Positions 45,449-55,046 of a DNA stretch of 64,000 nt are shown here, one piece after another. Position 1 is the first letter of the stretch. Each line of letters opens with the position of its first letter. This stretch comes from Rhodobacter sp. (lineage in GTDB: Bacteria; Pseudomonadota; Alphaproteobacteria; Rhodobacterales; Rhodobacteraceae), in the NCBI GenBank assembly GCA_027484145.1, contig JAIXUH010000014.1, positions 29,623 through 93,622 of the forward strand. The letters are read 5' to 3'. The notes beneath the pieces were generated by a model. That model did no database searches. It was given only the letters and a program-made list of their open reading frames with translations, and was not told where the DNA came from. Position numbers and translations under genes: made by a program.

Positions 45449-46467
45449 CGGTTGCGCCCGATCAGCACGTCGATCACGGCAGCGGCGGCGACATGACCGA
45501 TGACAGCCCCTTCGGCGTCCGTCACCGCATAGGGCAAGGCCGCGGATTCGATCCGGTCGGCCACATCCTCGACCCGTGCCGAAGCCGGCACCTGACCCGC
45601 GACCTGCGGCGCAACACCCGCCGACATGATGCGGCCGATGGTGACGACCTTGGCGCGCGGCACATGCGCGGTAAAGGCAGCAACGTAATCATCGGCCGGG
45701 GCCAGCACCAATTCTTCCGGTGTCGCCACCTGCACCACCGCGCCGTCCTTCATGATGGCGATGCGATCGGCCAGCCGGATCGCCTCGTCGAAATCATGGG
45801 TGATGAACACGATGGTCTTGTGCAACTGGTTCTGAATGCGAAGGAATTCGTCCTGCATCTCGCGCCGGATCAACGGGTCAAGCGCCGAAAAGGGTTCATC
45901 GAGGAACCAGAGTTCGGGCTCCACAGCCAACGACCGGGCAATGCCGACCCGCTGTTGCTGACCGCCGGAAAGCTGGCGCGGAAAGTAATCTTCGCGGCCC
46001 TTCAGGCCGACCAATGCCGTCACCTCGCGCGCGCGGGCTTCGCGCGCCTCGCGGGCAACACCTTGGATTTCCAGTGGAAAGGCCACGTTCTGCAACACTG
46101 TCAGATGCGGCAACAGAGCGAAGTGCTGAAACACCATGCCCATCCGGTGGCGACGGATTTCAATCATTTCGGCCGGACTGGCTTTCAACAGGTCCTGCCC
46201 GTTGAACAGGATTTCGCCGCCCGACGGTTCGATCAGCCGCGACAGGCACCGCACCAGCGTCGATTTACCAGAGCCGGACAGGCCCATGATGACGAATATC
46301 TCTCCTTCACGCACGTCTACTGTCACATCGCGCACCGCGCCGACATGATTGCTGCCGCGAATTTCGTTGAGCGTCGGGGCCTTGCCTCCGGCCAGCAACC
46401 GGTCGGGATGCGGGCCATAGATTTTCCAGACGTGCCGACAGGCAAGTTTGACGGGGCGTTCAATCAT
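45445..46467 (-). CDS. tmoV: TMAO ABC importer ATPase (TmoV)
   Basis: A 340-residue ATPase of the ProV/OpuAA type: Walker A MGLSGSGKSTLVRCLSRL, signature LSGGQQQRVGIARSL, Walker B LWFLDEPFSALD and THDFDEA, with a C-terminal CBS-like extension (about 250-340). It lies 76 bp after tmoX and overlaps tmoW by 4 bp. Confidence 0.88.
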   Translation of the reverse strand: MIERPVKLACRHVWKIYGPHPDRLLAGGKAPTLNEIRGSNHVGAVRDVTVDVREGEIFVIMGLSGSGKSTLVRCLSRLIEPSGGEILFNGQDLLKASPAEMIEIRRHRMGMVFQHFALLPHLTVLQNVAFPLEIQGVAREAREARAREVTALVGLKGREDYFPRQLSGGQQQRVGIARSLAVEPELWFLDEPFSALDPLIRREMQDEFLRIQNQLHKTIVFITHDFDEAIRLADRIAIMKDGAVVQVATPEELVLAPADDYVAAFTAHVPRAKVVTIGRIMSAGVAPQVAGQVPASARVEDVADRIESAALPYAVTDAEGAVIGHVAAAAVIDVLIGRNR

Positions 46468-46543
46468 GTGGGGGTCCGGTGCAGGCAGATCGGGGCGCAG
46501 GCAAACACGGCGGGGCCGGCAATGCCAGCCCCGCAGCGCGATA

Positions 46544-47488
46544 TCATTCGATCCACGTCTTCCAGACGGCCTCGTTGTTGGTCATCCACTCATCAACAAC
46601 GTCTTCAAGCGGAATGCCGTCGACATCGCCCTTGCCAACCATTTCGCCCATCTGCTCATTGGTCATGGTAAAGGCCTTGATTGCCTTGGCCGCACCCGGC
46701 CATTTGCCTTCCAGCCCGACCCAGCCCGCCTTGTAGATCGGACCTGTCGGCTTGCCGCAGTCATAGGCAGCGGCCGGGTTTTCGCCGACAGCGGGGTCGG
46801 TATAGCATTCGGCAGAATAGGCCGGGAATTCGATCCATTCACCCGGATACTTGATCGGGGCCCAATGCGGCGAATAGATCCACATCAGGATCGGGTCTTG
46901 GCGTTCATAGGCCGCGGCGAGTTCGGCAAACATCGCGGCATCGGTGCCGGCGTGGATCACTTCGTATTCCAGACCCAACGAGGCGATGCGCTCTTCATCA
47001 TAGCCACCCCACGTCACCGGCCCGCCCAGATAGCGGCCCTTTGGCGCTGTTTCGGCGGTCGAGAACATTTCGGCGCAGGCATTCAGCGCCTTCCAGTCCG
47101 GCAGACCGGGGCACTTTTCCTTCATATAGATCGGGTACCACCACTCCTCTTTCGCCTGCATCCCCGTCTCGCCAAAGCTGACGGTGTTGCCGGTGGCAAT
47201 CGAAGCGTTCATCGCATCGGCGGCGGTGGTGGCCCACAACTCCATCGCGACGTGCAGGTCGCCGGACTCGATGCCGGAAAACTGCGCAAGGTAGTCGGCC
47301 TGAACCAGTTCGACATTATACCCCGCCTCTTCCAGCACCGCCGCCATGATGTTGGTCGTAATCAACTGGCCGGTCCAGTCGTGCAGCGTCAGCTTGATCG
47401 GATCTTCCGATTCCACCTGGGCAAAGGCTGCGCCGGCAGAGAGGGTCAGGGCAAGGCCGAGCGAAATCAGTCGTTTTGTCTGTTTCAT
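46544..47488 (-). CDS. tmoX: TMAO ABC importer substrate-binding protein (TmoX)
   Basis: A 314-residue OpuAC-type binding protein with a Sec signal (LISLGLALTLSAGAAFAQ). The mature protein is rich in Trp (LHDWTGQ, MELWATT, EEWWYP, PVTWGGY), as needed for an aromatic cage around a quaternary amine or N-oxide. In the Roseobacter cluster tmoX precedes tmoV/tmoW and follows tmm, as here. It delivers TMAO to TmoVW. Confidence 0.87.
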   Translation of the reverse strand: MKQTKRLISLGLALTLSAGAAFAQVESEDPIKLTLHDWTGQLITTNIMAAVLEEAGYNVELVQADYLAQFSGIESGDLHVAMELWATTAADAMNASIATGNTVSFGETGMQAKEEWWYPIYMKEKCPGLPDWKALNACAEMFSTAETAPKGRYLGGPVTWGGYDEERIASLGLEYEVIHAGTDAAMFAELAAAYERQDPILMWIYSPHWAPIKYPGEWIEFPAYSAECYTDPAVGENPAAAYDCGKPTGPIYKAGWVGLEGKWPGAAKAIKAFTMTNEQMGEMVGKGDVDGIPLEDVVDEWMTNNEAVWKTWIE

Positions 47489-47589
47489 GGTGAATCCTCT
47501 GTTGGGGGTGGGCCGGTCCGATGTTCTGGACCTTGACCCTTCTTCCGGCGTTCTGTGCCTGTTCTTAGAAGGTTATCGAAAAGCTGCGG

Positions 47590-48930
47590 TCAGTTTCGCA
47601 GATAGCTGTCCATGCTGTCCTCCAGCGCGTCCTTCCACGGCGTATGATGCAAGGGCGCCATGGTGCCGGTCATCACCGAGGCATAGGCATTGTCGCGGAA
47701 CGTCATGATGTCCTTGGCCTTGTGTTCTTTCCACGCAAAGAACGCTTCACAGGCACCGTCAACGTCAAAGGGCGGATAGTCGGTTTCTGCGATCAATTCC
47801 TTGACGTAATCGCCCTGATAATGGATCGCGTCATGTGCGTCTTTTCCGGCATCCTCGGCAGCGACGCGGTCAACCACATCCTTGGCGCGGGCCGCTTCGT
47901 CGGGGATCGTGATCCGCCCCATGATGGCATCACGCACCCACCAGCCTTGGGCGTCGAACATGTTGAAGGTGAACCACTGGTCCTGCATGCCGATATAGAA
48001 CAATTTCGGGTTCTTCACCCAGACCACACCCTTGTAAAGGTCAGCCGCCGCAAGCCGGTTGCGGGTCTTCAGGCGCAGATCATCGGGCAGGAAGGGGAAG
48101 TGGTGCTTATAGCCAGTGCACAGGATGATCGCATCAACCTTGGCCTGCGTGCCGTCCTTGAAATAGGCGGTCGTCTCGTCGACCCGTTCAAGGATCGGCA
48201 CCTCTTGCCAATTCGACGGCCAGTCATAGCCCATCGGTGCGGTGCGGTGCGCAACCGTGATCGATTTGGCCCCGTACTTCCAGCATTGCGACCCGATATC
48301 CTCGGCAGAGTACGACGTGCCGACGATCAGGATGTCCTTGCCCTTGAACTCCATCGCGTCGCGGAAATCATGCGCATGCAGCACCCGTCCGCCAAAGGTG
48401 GCAAAGCCGGGGAATTCGGGGACGTTGGGGGTTGAGAAATGGCCCGAGGCAACGATGACATGGTCGAACACCTCATCATACATCCGGTCGGCCTTGAGGT
48501 CATGCGCCGTCACGGTGAACTGGCCGGTCTGCTCGTTGTAGCGCACGAAGCGTACTGTGGTGCAGAACCGGATCCAGTCGCGGACCCCGGCTTTCTTCAC
48601 CCGGCCTTCGATGTAATCAAACAGCACCGCGCGGGGCGGATAGCTGCCGATCTGCTTGCCGAAATGCTCCTCGAACGAATAGTCCGCGAATTCCAGCCCC
48701 TCTTTCGGGCCGTTCGACCACAGGTAGCGATACATCGACCCGTGTACCGGTTCGCCGAATTCATCAAGTCCCGTGCGCCACGTGTAATTCCACAGCCCGC
48801 CCCAGTTTTCCTGCTTTTCAAAGCAGACGACCTCGGGGATCTCGGCACCCTTTGCTGCGGCGGATTGAAACGCCCGAAGCTGAGCAAGCCCTGATGGCCC
48901 GGCACCGATGACTGCGACACGTTTCTTCAT
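47590..48930 (-). CDS. tmm: Trimethylamine monooxygenase (Tmm)
   Basis: A 446-residue class B flavin-containing monooxygenase. It has the FAD motif [15 protein letters not shown] at the N-terminus, the NADPH-site region [16 protein letters not shown] near residue 200, and long conserved blocks such as [37 protein letters not shown] that are typical of bacterial Tmm. It oxidises trimethylamine to TMAO with NADPH and oxygen; related amines can also be used. It lies between tdm and tmoX, the usual arrangement in the Roseobacter group. Confidence 0.94.
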   Translation of the reverse strand: MKKRVAVIGAGPSGLAQLRAFQSAAAKGAEIPEVVCFEKQENWGGLWNYTWRTGLDEFGEPVHGSMYRYLWSNGPKEGLEFADYSFEEHFGKQIGSYPPRAVLFDYIEGRVKKAGVRDWIRFCTTVRFVRYNEQTGQFTVTAHDLKADRMYDEVFDHVIVASGHFSTPNVPEFPGFATFGGRVLHAHDFRDAMEFKGKDILIVGTSYSAEDIGSQCWKYGAKSITVAHRTAPMGYDWPSNWQEVPILERVDETTAYFKDGTQAKVDAIILCTGYKHHFPFLPDDLRLKTRNRLAAADLYKGVVWVKNPKLFYIGMQDQWFTFNMFDAQGWWVRDAIMGRITIPDEAARAKDVVDRVAAEDAGKDAHDAIHYQGDYVKELIAETDYPPFDVDGACEAFFAWKEHKAKDIMTFRDNAYASVMTGTMAPLHHTPWKDALEDSMDSYLRN

Positions 48931-49065
48931 CCGCCACTCCCGTTTGGCGCAAGGCCGTTTCGCCCTGCTGGTCTTTGGTCAAGGGTAGCGACGCAGGCAA
49001 CTGCGTGTCAAATAATTTTCCTCGTGGGAAACGCGCCTGCCACTGTTTTAGGCACTCGAATCCAA

Positions 49066-51423
49066 TCAGGATTGCGGGCGCGTTTTCTTAGGGTCGTAAT
49101 GCGAGAGCGTTACTACCTGTGCGGGCAAGCGTTTCTGCTGACCGTCAAGTTTGCCGATCTCGACCGCTGTCCCAACTGCGGAATGGGCCACGTCCAGCCG
49201 TGCCAGCGCGATATTGCCCAGTTGCGGCGACCTCGTGGCCGAGGTGACCACACCGATTTGCGCCCGGCCCAGATGCACAGGGTCGCCATGGCCAACATCG
49301 CTCGCGGCGTCGATCACCAATCCGACGAAACGGTGGCTCGGATGCTCTTTGCGGCGGATCAGGGCGTCACGGCCAATGAAATCATCGGTCTTCGTTTTCA
49401 GTGGCACGGTAAAGCCAATGCCAGCCTCAAACGGGTCGGTCTGATCGGAAAAGTCGTAACCGGCAAAGATCAGGCCCGCCTCGATCCGCACCATGTCCAG
49501 CCCGGCCAACCCCATCGGGCGCAGTCCCAGATCACGGCCATGCGTCCAGACCGCCTCATAAACCGCCGACCCATCCTTCGGGTGACAGAAAATCTCGTAT
49601 CCCAACTCGCCCGTATAGCCCGTGCGCGACACCACGACCGGCGCACCTTCGGGGCCGCCGATGCGCGCCACGGCGAACCGGAACCAGCCCAGTTCGTCAA
49701 TCGACGGCTGCAAGGGCGCCGTCCAGATCATGCGCTTCAGAATTTCGCGGCTGTTGGGCCCCTGCACCGCAAGATTGTGCATCTGGTCGGTCGAGGAGCG
49801 TATCATCACCTTCAACTCAAGCGCCTGTGCCTGTTCGCGCAGCCAGACCGCACCATAGTCATCCCCGCCAATCCAGCGGAACTGGTCACGCCCCAGCCGG
49901 AACAAAGTGCCGTCGTCGATCATCCCGCCATGCGGATAGCACATCGCGGAGTAGACCACCTGCCCCACCGACAGCTTCTTCACGTCGCGGGTCAATGCGT
50001 ATTGCAGCAGCGCCTCGGCATCCGGCCCTGTCACCTCCACCTTGCGCAGCGGAGACAGGTCAATCACCACGGCCTGTTGGCGGCAGGCCCAGTATTCCTC
50101 GATCGCCCCGCCGGGATAGGCCTGCGGCAGCCAATAGCCTTTGTATTCCACCAGATTGCGGGTCCGCGCAGAGGTTTGCGCATGAAACGCGGTCTCTTTG
50201 GTCATCTTTGGCTCCGCGTCTGGCGTGGCGCGCGTGGCGATGGCGCGCTGAAACTTCTCGGCACCCGAATAGGTGCGAACGTGAATGTCGCTAAGATACC
50301 AGCCGTTTGCTGGCGACGTATCGTCAGGGCAGGCCGAACTCACGCAGATCAGGTCGGTCAGCGCGCGGAACAGCACATAGTCGCCGGGCCGCGACCATGG
50401 CTCGTCCGAGATCACAACCCCATGCGCATCGATGTTGGTGTTGAAGAACAGATTGACCGCCATCCACCCCGCACGCGCCGTCACGCCATGTGCGGCCAGC
50501 GCCCGATTGAAATTGTCCGAGCAGTTCGTGTGGCCGGGATAGCCGATATCGTCATAGTATTTCGACGCACAGGCCAAGGCAAAGGCGTCGTGCCTGCCCA
50601 CGGTATCCTGCACCACCTCGACCAGCGGCAGCATGTCGTGATCATAGTATTTTGAGTGCAGGCCGGGGCGCGAAAAGTCATGCCCCATCAGCGTCCGAGA
50701 CGTGGTCACATCCAGCGCGTGCTCAATGCCCTTGTCCAGCTTTCGGGCCGAAAAGCACTGGAAATCGGTGCATTGGCGGCCGTCAACATCGATGACCTGA
50801 ATATAGTCACCCGCCTTGACGAAATACGCCTCTGCCGTCGCCGATTTCACCCGCAGGTCAAGCACGGGGTCAGCCAGCGGGTCGGGAAGGGCAAACTGGC
50901 CGACGCGGCGCAAGGTGGCGCGTTGAACACGCACACCAAGCGGGGTGGCCGTATCTTGTGCATCCGGCGCCATCGCCGCGCCGGGGGCCGCGATAATCAG
51001 TACGCCTGCGCGGGTCACGGTAAAGGTATGCTCGGTGCCCGCCGGTGTTTCCGCATCAAACAGTGCGACCGCCCCAGCCTGCGCAAGGTCTATCCCCCGC
51101 GCCGCAAGCCCCAGCCGAAGACCGCCCAGCCCCGAACCGGCACCACCTGCCAGCAGCGCCTTCAGTCCGCCTGCGTCGCTGTCGGATCGTTCACCAAGGA
51201 TACCGGCGTCGATCCGGCCCTTTTCATCCGCCACCACCAGTTCGGCACGTTGGCCGCCTTCGGTGTTCACCACCGAAACCCGGTCGCCCTCTGCAACCGG
51301 GATCAACAGCGCACCGCAGCCCAGCACTTCATAGCGCTCAACGCCGGTCGCCAAACCCGGCATAAGAATGCGACTCGGCCGTGGCGGGCCCGGGGTCACA
51401 CGCGGATAAACAAGATCTAGCAT
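49066..51423 (-). CDS. tdm: TMAO demethylase (Tdm)
   Basis: A 785-residue two-part enzyme. The N-terminal about 370 residues form a DUF1989-type metal domain with candidate Zn ligands in YPGHTNCSDNF and VSSACPDD. The C-terminal half is a GcvT-like tetrahydrofolate-binding domain (VIDLSPLRKVEVTGPDAEALLQ, VSRTGYTGELGYEIFCHP, GLAGLDMVRIEAGLIFAGYD). Tdm splits TMAO into dimethylamine and formaldehyde and passes formaldehyde to the folate domain. ATG at 51423 with GGGGGTGG upstream was preferred; GTG at 51435 is the alternative. It is the first gene of the leftward operon (135 bp before tmm). Confidence 0.92.
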   Translation of the reverse strand: MLDLVYPRVTPGPPRPSRILMPGLATGVERYEVLGCGALLIPVAEGDRVSVVNTEGGQRAELVVADEKGRIDAGILGERSDSDAGGLKALLAGGAGSGLGGLRLGLAARGIDLAQAGAVALFDAETPAGTEHTFTVTRAGVLIIAAPGAAMAPDAQDTATPLGVRVQRATLRRVGQFALPDPLADPVLDLRVKSATAEAYFVKAGDYIQVIDVDGRQCTDFQCFSARKLDKGIEHALDVTTSRTLMGHDFSRPGLHSKYYDHDMLPLVEVVQDTVGRHDAFALACASKYYDDIGYPGHTNCSDNFNRALAAHGVTARAGWMAVNLFFNTNIDAHGVVISDEPWSRPGDYVLFRALTDLICVSSACPDDTSPANGWYLSDIHVRTYSGAEKFQRAIATRATPDAEPKMTKETAFHAQTSARTRNLVEYKGYWLPQAYPGGAIEEYWACRQQAVVIDLSPLRKVEVTGPDAEALLQYALTRDVKKLSVGQVVYSAMCYPHGGMIDDGTLFRLGRDQFRWIGGDDYGAVWLREQAQALELKVMIRSSTDQMHNLAVQGPNSREILKRMIWTAPLQPSIDELGWFRFAVARIGGPEGAPVVVSRTGYTGELGYEIFCHPKDGSAVYEAVWTHGRDLGLRPMGLAGLDMVRIEAGLIFAGYDFSDQTDPFEAGIGFTVPLKTKTDDFIGRDALIRRKEHPSHRFVGLVIDAASDVGHGDPVHLGRAQIGVVTSATRSPQLGNIALARLDVAHSAVGTAVEIGKLDGQQKRLPAQVVTLSHYDPKKTRPQS

Positions 51424-51435
51424 CTGCGTTGCCAC

Positions 51436-51549
51436 CCCCGATGAGTTGCATGCCTATAAAATATGTTTCACAAGAAGAATATCGTCGGGAATGCAAAGCG
51501 ACAAGTGAATTGCATGCGCGGGCGAGTTGTCTCGTAAGGAGCGGATCGG
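51436..51549. promoter_or_regulatory. Divergent tdm / EamA promoter region with TTGCAT repeats
   Basis: The 114 bp divergent gap contains TTGCATGC twice (about 51452 and 51510) and an inverted ATGCAA between them (about 51491). The AT-rich TATAAAATAT near 51455 could be a -10 element. The repeats are candidate regulator sites; no further support is visible. Confidence 0.3.
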
Positions 51550-52392
51550 TTGTATGCTATCTCTCTTGGGCTGATGGCGGCGCTGTTGTGGGGCGTCCAT
51601 GATTTTGCCGTGCGCCGGGTCAGCGGGAAGGCGGATGTCACCGCCCTGCTGGCGATGGCCTTCGGCTTTGGCGCGCTGCTCCTGACGCCATTGGCAGCGC
51701 TGCAAGGGGGTTGGGGCAGTCTCAATGGCGGGGTCGTCCTGCTCTCGGTGCTGGCCGGGCTTTCCTATGCACTGGCAGGCTATGGGCAATACCGGGCCTT
51801 TGCCATCGGCCCGGTGCGGCTGGTCTCGGCTATCACCGGGGCGTTCCCGCTTTTGTCGGTCGGTATGGCCGTGTTGCGCGGGCAAGAGGTCGGCCTGCTG
51901 GTCTGGCTGGGGGCGACAGCGGTGGTCGGCGGTATCGCAGTGGTGGCGCAAGGGCAGGACGGCACCAGCAAAGGCAGCCGGGCTGCCGCCATCGGTTGGT
52001 CGGTTCTGGCCTGCTGCGGCTATGCGGCGACCTTTGCCTTTGCGCAATGGGCGGTCGAGACGGCGGCCGAACTGCCGGTTTCCCTGCTGGTGCGGTTGGC
52101 CGCCATCGCCACCATTCTGGCCCTGATCGCCGCGCTGCGGCCCGCCATCCGACCGGCCTTGGTGCATTGGCGGGCGATGCTACTGATCGGCCTCTTGGAT
52201 GTCTGCGGGCTGACGCTGGTCACCGTGGCAGGTGGCCTGCCGAACCCGGAATACGCCTCGGTCGCGGCGAGCATTTTTGGCATCGTCACCATCGTGATGG
52301 CGTGGCGGCTGCTGGCCGAGCCGATCACCACGCTGCAATGGGCGGGTGTGGCGGTGGTGTTCAGTGGAATCGTGATGCTGGGCCTCGCCTGA
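51550..52392 (+). CDS. EamA/DMT-family transporter
   Basis: A 280-residue membrane protein with about ten hydrophobic helices in two EamA-like halves (MYAISLGLMAALLWGVHDF at the start, and a second half from AAIGWSVLACCGYAATFAFAQW). It starts with TTG, preceded by AAGGAG at 8 bp. It is transcribed away from tdm and converges on dmmC. It might export or import a small amine or metabolite of the pathway, but the substrate cannot be told. Confidence 0.85.
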   Translation: MYAISLGLMAALLWGVHDFAVRRVSGKADVTALLAMAFGFGALLLTPLAALQGGWGSLNGGVVLLSVLAGLSYALAGYGQYRAFAIGPVRLVSAITGAFPLLSVGMAVLRGQEVGLLVWLGATAVVGGIAVVAQGQDGTSKGSRAAAIGWSVLACCGYAATFAFAQWAVETAAELPVSLLVRLAAIATILALIAALRPAIRPALVHWRAMLLIGLLDVCGLTLVTVAGGLPNPEYASVAASIFGIVTIVMAWRLLAEPITTLQWAGVAVVFSGIVMLGLA

Positions 52393-52419
52393 GCCGTCGG
52401 GCGAAGCCGAGGTTACCGG

Positions 52420-53460
52420 TCACTCCGGCCAGATACCGGGCGACGTCGGTGCGCCGTCATCGTATTTGCTCAGATAGTCCAGCATCAGCGGCTTGTTCCG
52501 GATGAACCCCTTATAGGTCGCCAGTTCGTCCGGAATGTCGCGCACCACACGGTGCAGGCGGCGCGCCCATTTCGGCACGGTCACCAACTCCTCGAACTTG
52601 ATCAGATAGCAGCGGATCGGAAAGACGATGGCGTTGGAACGCGGCAAGCGGTGCAGGGTCTGCAATTCAACCCGCAGGTGCTGGCGGTGGCCGATGGTTT
52701 CGGGCGTCATCGTCGTCTTGGACGGTCCCCATTTCGGGTAATTCTCGGGGCTGGTGTCCAGCAGGGGGTCCACGGTCATCGTCCAGTTGAACCGCCGCAC
52801 CGGGGCGCCAAGCTGCAGGTTCAACAGAAACTTCAGCGCCCGGTCAAACACCCGCATCTCATGCGCCAAGGGTACAGGCGCGTGCCATTCGTGAAACGAC
52901 ATGCCGATGTCAAAGTCGAGCGACCAGTCTGCCTGCGTCGTGACCATCCCGGCCTCGATCCACAGGTTGTCATCGCGCTGGTCCTGAAGGGTGAAATCGC
53001 CTTGCGTCTGGCGGGTGATGTATTCCATCGGGCCATAGGGCAGCGTGGTTTCATCCAAGAATGTGAACGACTGTTCAATTTGTAATGGCCGGTTGATCCA
53101 GTGCCAGCGGTTGCCGTCCTTGGTCAGGCTGAACCATTGCGGATAGTCCCGCGCCTTGGACTCCATGATCAGTTCCAGCAGGTCCCAGCCTGCCAAAGTC
53201 ATATGCGGCAACGATTGGCAGCGCAGCGGGTCTTCGGCCAACACCTGCGCCCGGTCGCGCATTTCGGCGACATAGTGTTCATCCACGTCGAACATGTGTT
53301 CAAACACCGAACCGGGGCGGCCCGGAAGGTGCGGCTCCATGTTGACCGAATACATGTAACTGTCTTCGGCAAAGGGAAACGGAAACCGCGCTATCGCCTT
53401 TGCCGAGTTGCGAAAGGTGTAGTCGCCGCGAAATGTCTCGTCGTTGAACTCCAGCCCCAT
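52420..53460 (-). CDS. dmmC: Dimethylamine monooxygenase heme subunit, DUF3445 (DmmC)
   Basis: A 346-residue DUF3445 protein of the heme-dependent oxidative N-demethylase family. Recognisable stretches are FPFPFAEDSYMYSVNMEPHLPG, WHWINRPLQIEQSFTFLD, ARFNWT-like RRFNWTMTVDPLLDTSPENYP and HRQHLRVELQTLHRLPRSNAIVFPIRCYL. In DmmDABC systems this protein is the catalytic part that oxidises dimethylamine to monomethylamine and formaldehyde, using electrons from DmmB. It follows dmmB by 8 bp with a G-rich ribosome site. Confidence 0.86.
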   Translation of the reverse strand: MGLEFNDETFRGDYTFRNSAKAIARFPFPFAEDSYMYSVNMEPHLPGRPGSVFEHMFDVDEHYVAEMRDRAQVLAEDPLRCQSLPHMTLAGWDLLELIMESKARDYPQWFSLTKDGNRWHWINRPLQIEQSFTFLDETTLPYGPMEYITRQTQGDFTLQDQRDDNLWIEAGMVTTQADWSLDFDIGMSFHEWHAPVPLAHEMRVFDRALKFLLNLQLGAPVRRFNWTMTVDPLLDTSPENYPKWGPSKTTMTPETIGHRQHLRVELQTLHRLPRSNAIVFPIRCYLIKFEELVTVPKWARRLHRVVRDIPDELATYKGFIRNKPLMLDYLSKYDDGAPTSPGIWPE

Positions 53461-53468
53461 CGGCCCCC

Positions 53469-54434
53469 CTATCGGTCAAGGATCAGGGTTTTGCCCTGAA
53501 ACCGCGACACGCATGGCATGATCTTGGTGTTGCCGACCTTTTGTTCATCTGTCAGCCAGTGATCATTGTGCGCGATCTGCCCGTCGCAGCCCAGCACATC
53601 GGTTTCGCATTCCCCACAGGCACCGCCCCGGCACAGATAGGGGGCATCTACGCCCGCCGCCTCGATCGCCTCAAGCAGCGATTGCGCGGGGCCAACGGTG
53701 ATGGTTTTTCCAGATGTCGCAAGCTGCACCTGAAACGGCAAGCCGACCGGCGGAGCCAGAAACTCTTCGGAATGCACAGCAGATTTGGGCCATCCAAGCG
53801 ATTCGGCGGTCCGGCAGACCCAACCGATCATCCCCTTCGGGCCACAGACGTAAAGGTGCGTGCCCAGCGGTTGGCCTTGCAGCAGGCGGTTCAGGTCAAT
53901 CGCCTGCCCCTGATCATCCAGATAAAGCCGGACCTTATCTCCATGCCGGGCGGTCAGGTCATCGGCATAGGCCGCCAGATCGCGGGTCCGGGCGCTGTAG
54001 TGGAGTTCAAACCTGCCCCCAAGCCGCGACAGGGCCGCGATCTGCGACAGGAAAGGGGTAATGCCGATACCCCCCGCAATCATCAGATGCTTGCGCGCCC
54101 GCGCATCCAGCGGAAACAGGTTGACGGGCGATGAGATCACCAGATCCATTCCCGGCGTCACATGGCGATGCAGGAACAGCGACCCGCCCCGCCCCGCATC
54201 ATCGCGGCGGACCGAGATTTCATAGCCCGAGGTATCGGCAGGGTCGCTCATCAGCGAATAGGGATTCATCCGGCGGGTGCCGTGGTCATCCATATCGACC
54301 ACCACATGTGCGCCGCCCGAAAACACCGGCATCGGCCCACCATCGCGGCGCACAAAGCGAAAGCGCTTGATCAGGGCATTCACCTCGACCACCTCGGCCA
54401 CGCGGACGGGGATTTTTGGGGCGCCTACACTCAT
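53469..54434 (-). CDS. dmmB: Dimethylamine monooxygenase reductase, PDR-type with 2Fe-2S (DmmB)
   Basis: A 321-residue oxidoreductase. The N-terminal domain has a flavin-binding RMNPYSLMS, the NAD domain has IAGGIGITPFLSQIAALSRLG and YVCGPKGMIGW, and the C-terminal plant-type ferredoxin has CRGGACGECETDVLGC. This is the phthalate dioxygenase reductase layout. It carries electrons from NAD(P)H to the heme subunit. It overlaps dmmA by 4 bp. Confidence 0.88.
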   Translation of the reverse strand: MSVGAPKIPVRVAEVVEVNALIKRFRFVRRDGGPMPVFSGGAHVVVDMDDHGTRRMNPYSLMSDPADTSGYEISVRRDDAGRGGSLFLHRHVTPGMDLVISSPVNLFPLDARARKHLMIAGGIGITPFLSQIAALSRLGGRFELHYSARTRDLAAYADDLTARHGDKVRLYLDDQGQAIDLNRLLQGQPLGTHLYVCGPKGMIGWVCRTAESLGWPKSAVHSEEFLAPPVGLPFQVQLATSGKTITVGPAQSLLEAIEAAGVDAPYLCRGGACGECETDVLGCDGQIAHNDHWLTDEQKVGNTKIMPCVSRFQGKTLILDR

Positions 54435-55045
54435 GCGAAACGCTCCACCGGCGGCGGAACCTGACCGGGGTCTTCAGCGTCGATGTTCACCCCCTGAAAC
54501 GCGGCGATGCGGCGCGAATAGTGGTCGCGTACAAACAGGTTCAGCCCACAATGGCTGCATGGGAACGGGTCGGTCCGAACGGCTTCGGTGATGCCTTTGC
54601 AATGAACGCATTGCACCCGGCGCACCGTCGATCCGCGGTGTTCGGTCTGCACCGCTTGCCACGGCAAACCGGCCAGCATGGCCTGCTGCTGGACCTGCCC
54701 GATCACGCCTTCGGTGCCCGCGACATAGATCTGCATGCCCATCTGCGCATCCGCTAACACCTTTTGCAGGCGGGGCAAGCAAGCAGCAAAGCTGGGGCTG
54801 CGGTGAAACTGCGCAGCGCCGAGTGCGCGCAAAGTCTCTGCCCGATCGGTGCCGGTCGGACCGGGCACATAGATGATATGGCTGCGCGCCAGCATCGCCG
54901 CTGCGTCGGTAGCAGCGGCGATCATGTCTGTAACGGCGTCCGCCCCTTCGCCATCGGCCACGATGAGATGCCCTGTGCCCGGACGGGCGGTCAGAACGCC
55001 ATAGACCGGGCGGCTGCGCATCGCGGGTGGAAAGCTGGTCGTCAT
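54431..55045 (-). CDS. dmmA: Dimethylamine monooxygenase subunit DmmA family protein
   Basis: A 204-residue protein with an N-terminal Rossmann-like half (RSRPVYGVLTARPGTGHLIVADG) and a C-terminal zinc-ribbon-like element (CVHCKGITEAVRTDPFPCSHC) followed by LFVRDHYSRRIAAFQGVNIDAE. This matches the small DmmA component. Gene order D-A-B-C agrees. The ATG at 55045 is one base after the dmmD stop; upstream in-frame starts lie inside dmmD. Confidence 0.85.
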   Translation of the reverse strand: MTTSFPPAMRSRPVYGVLTARPGTGHLIVADGEGADAVTDMIAAATDAAAMLARSHIIYVPGPTGTDRAETLRALGAAQFHRSPSFAACLPRLQKVLADAQMGMQIYVAGTEGVIGQVQQQAMLAGLPWQAVQTEHRGSTVRRVQCVHCKGITEAVRTDPFPCSHCGLNLFVRDHYSRRIAAFQGVNIDAEDPGQVPPPVERFA

Positions 55046-55046
55046 G

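Noticed and set aside
49024..50655. 543-residue + strand frame opposite tdm
   Set aside because: Antisense to the clearly conserved Tdm; composition and lack of motifs mark it as a GC-rich shadow frame.
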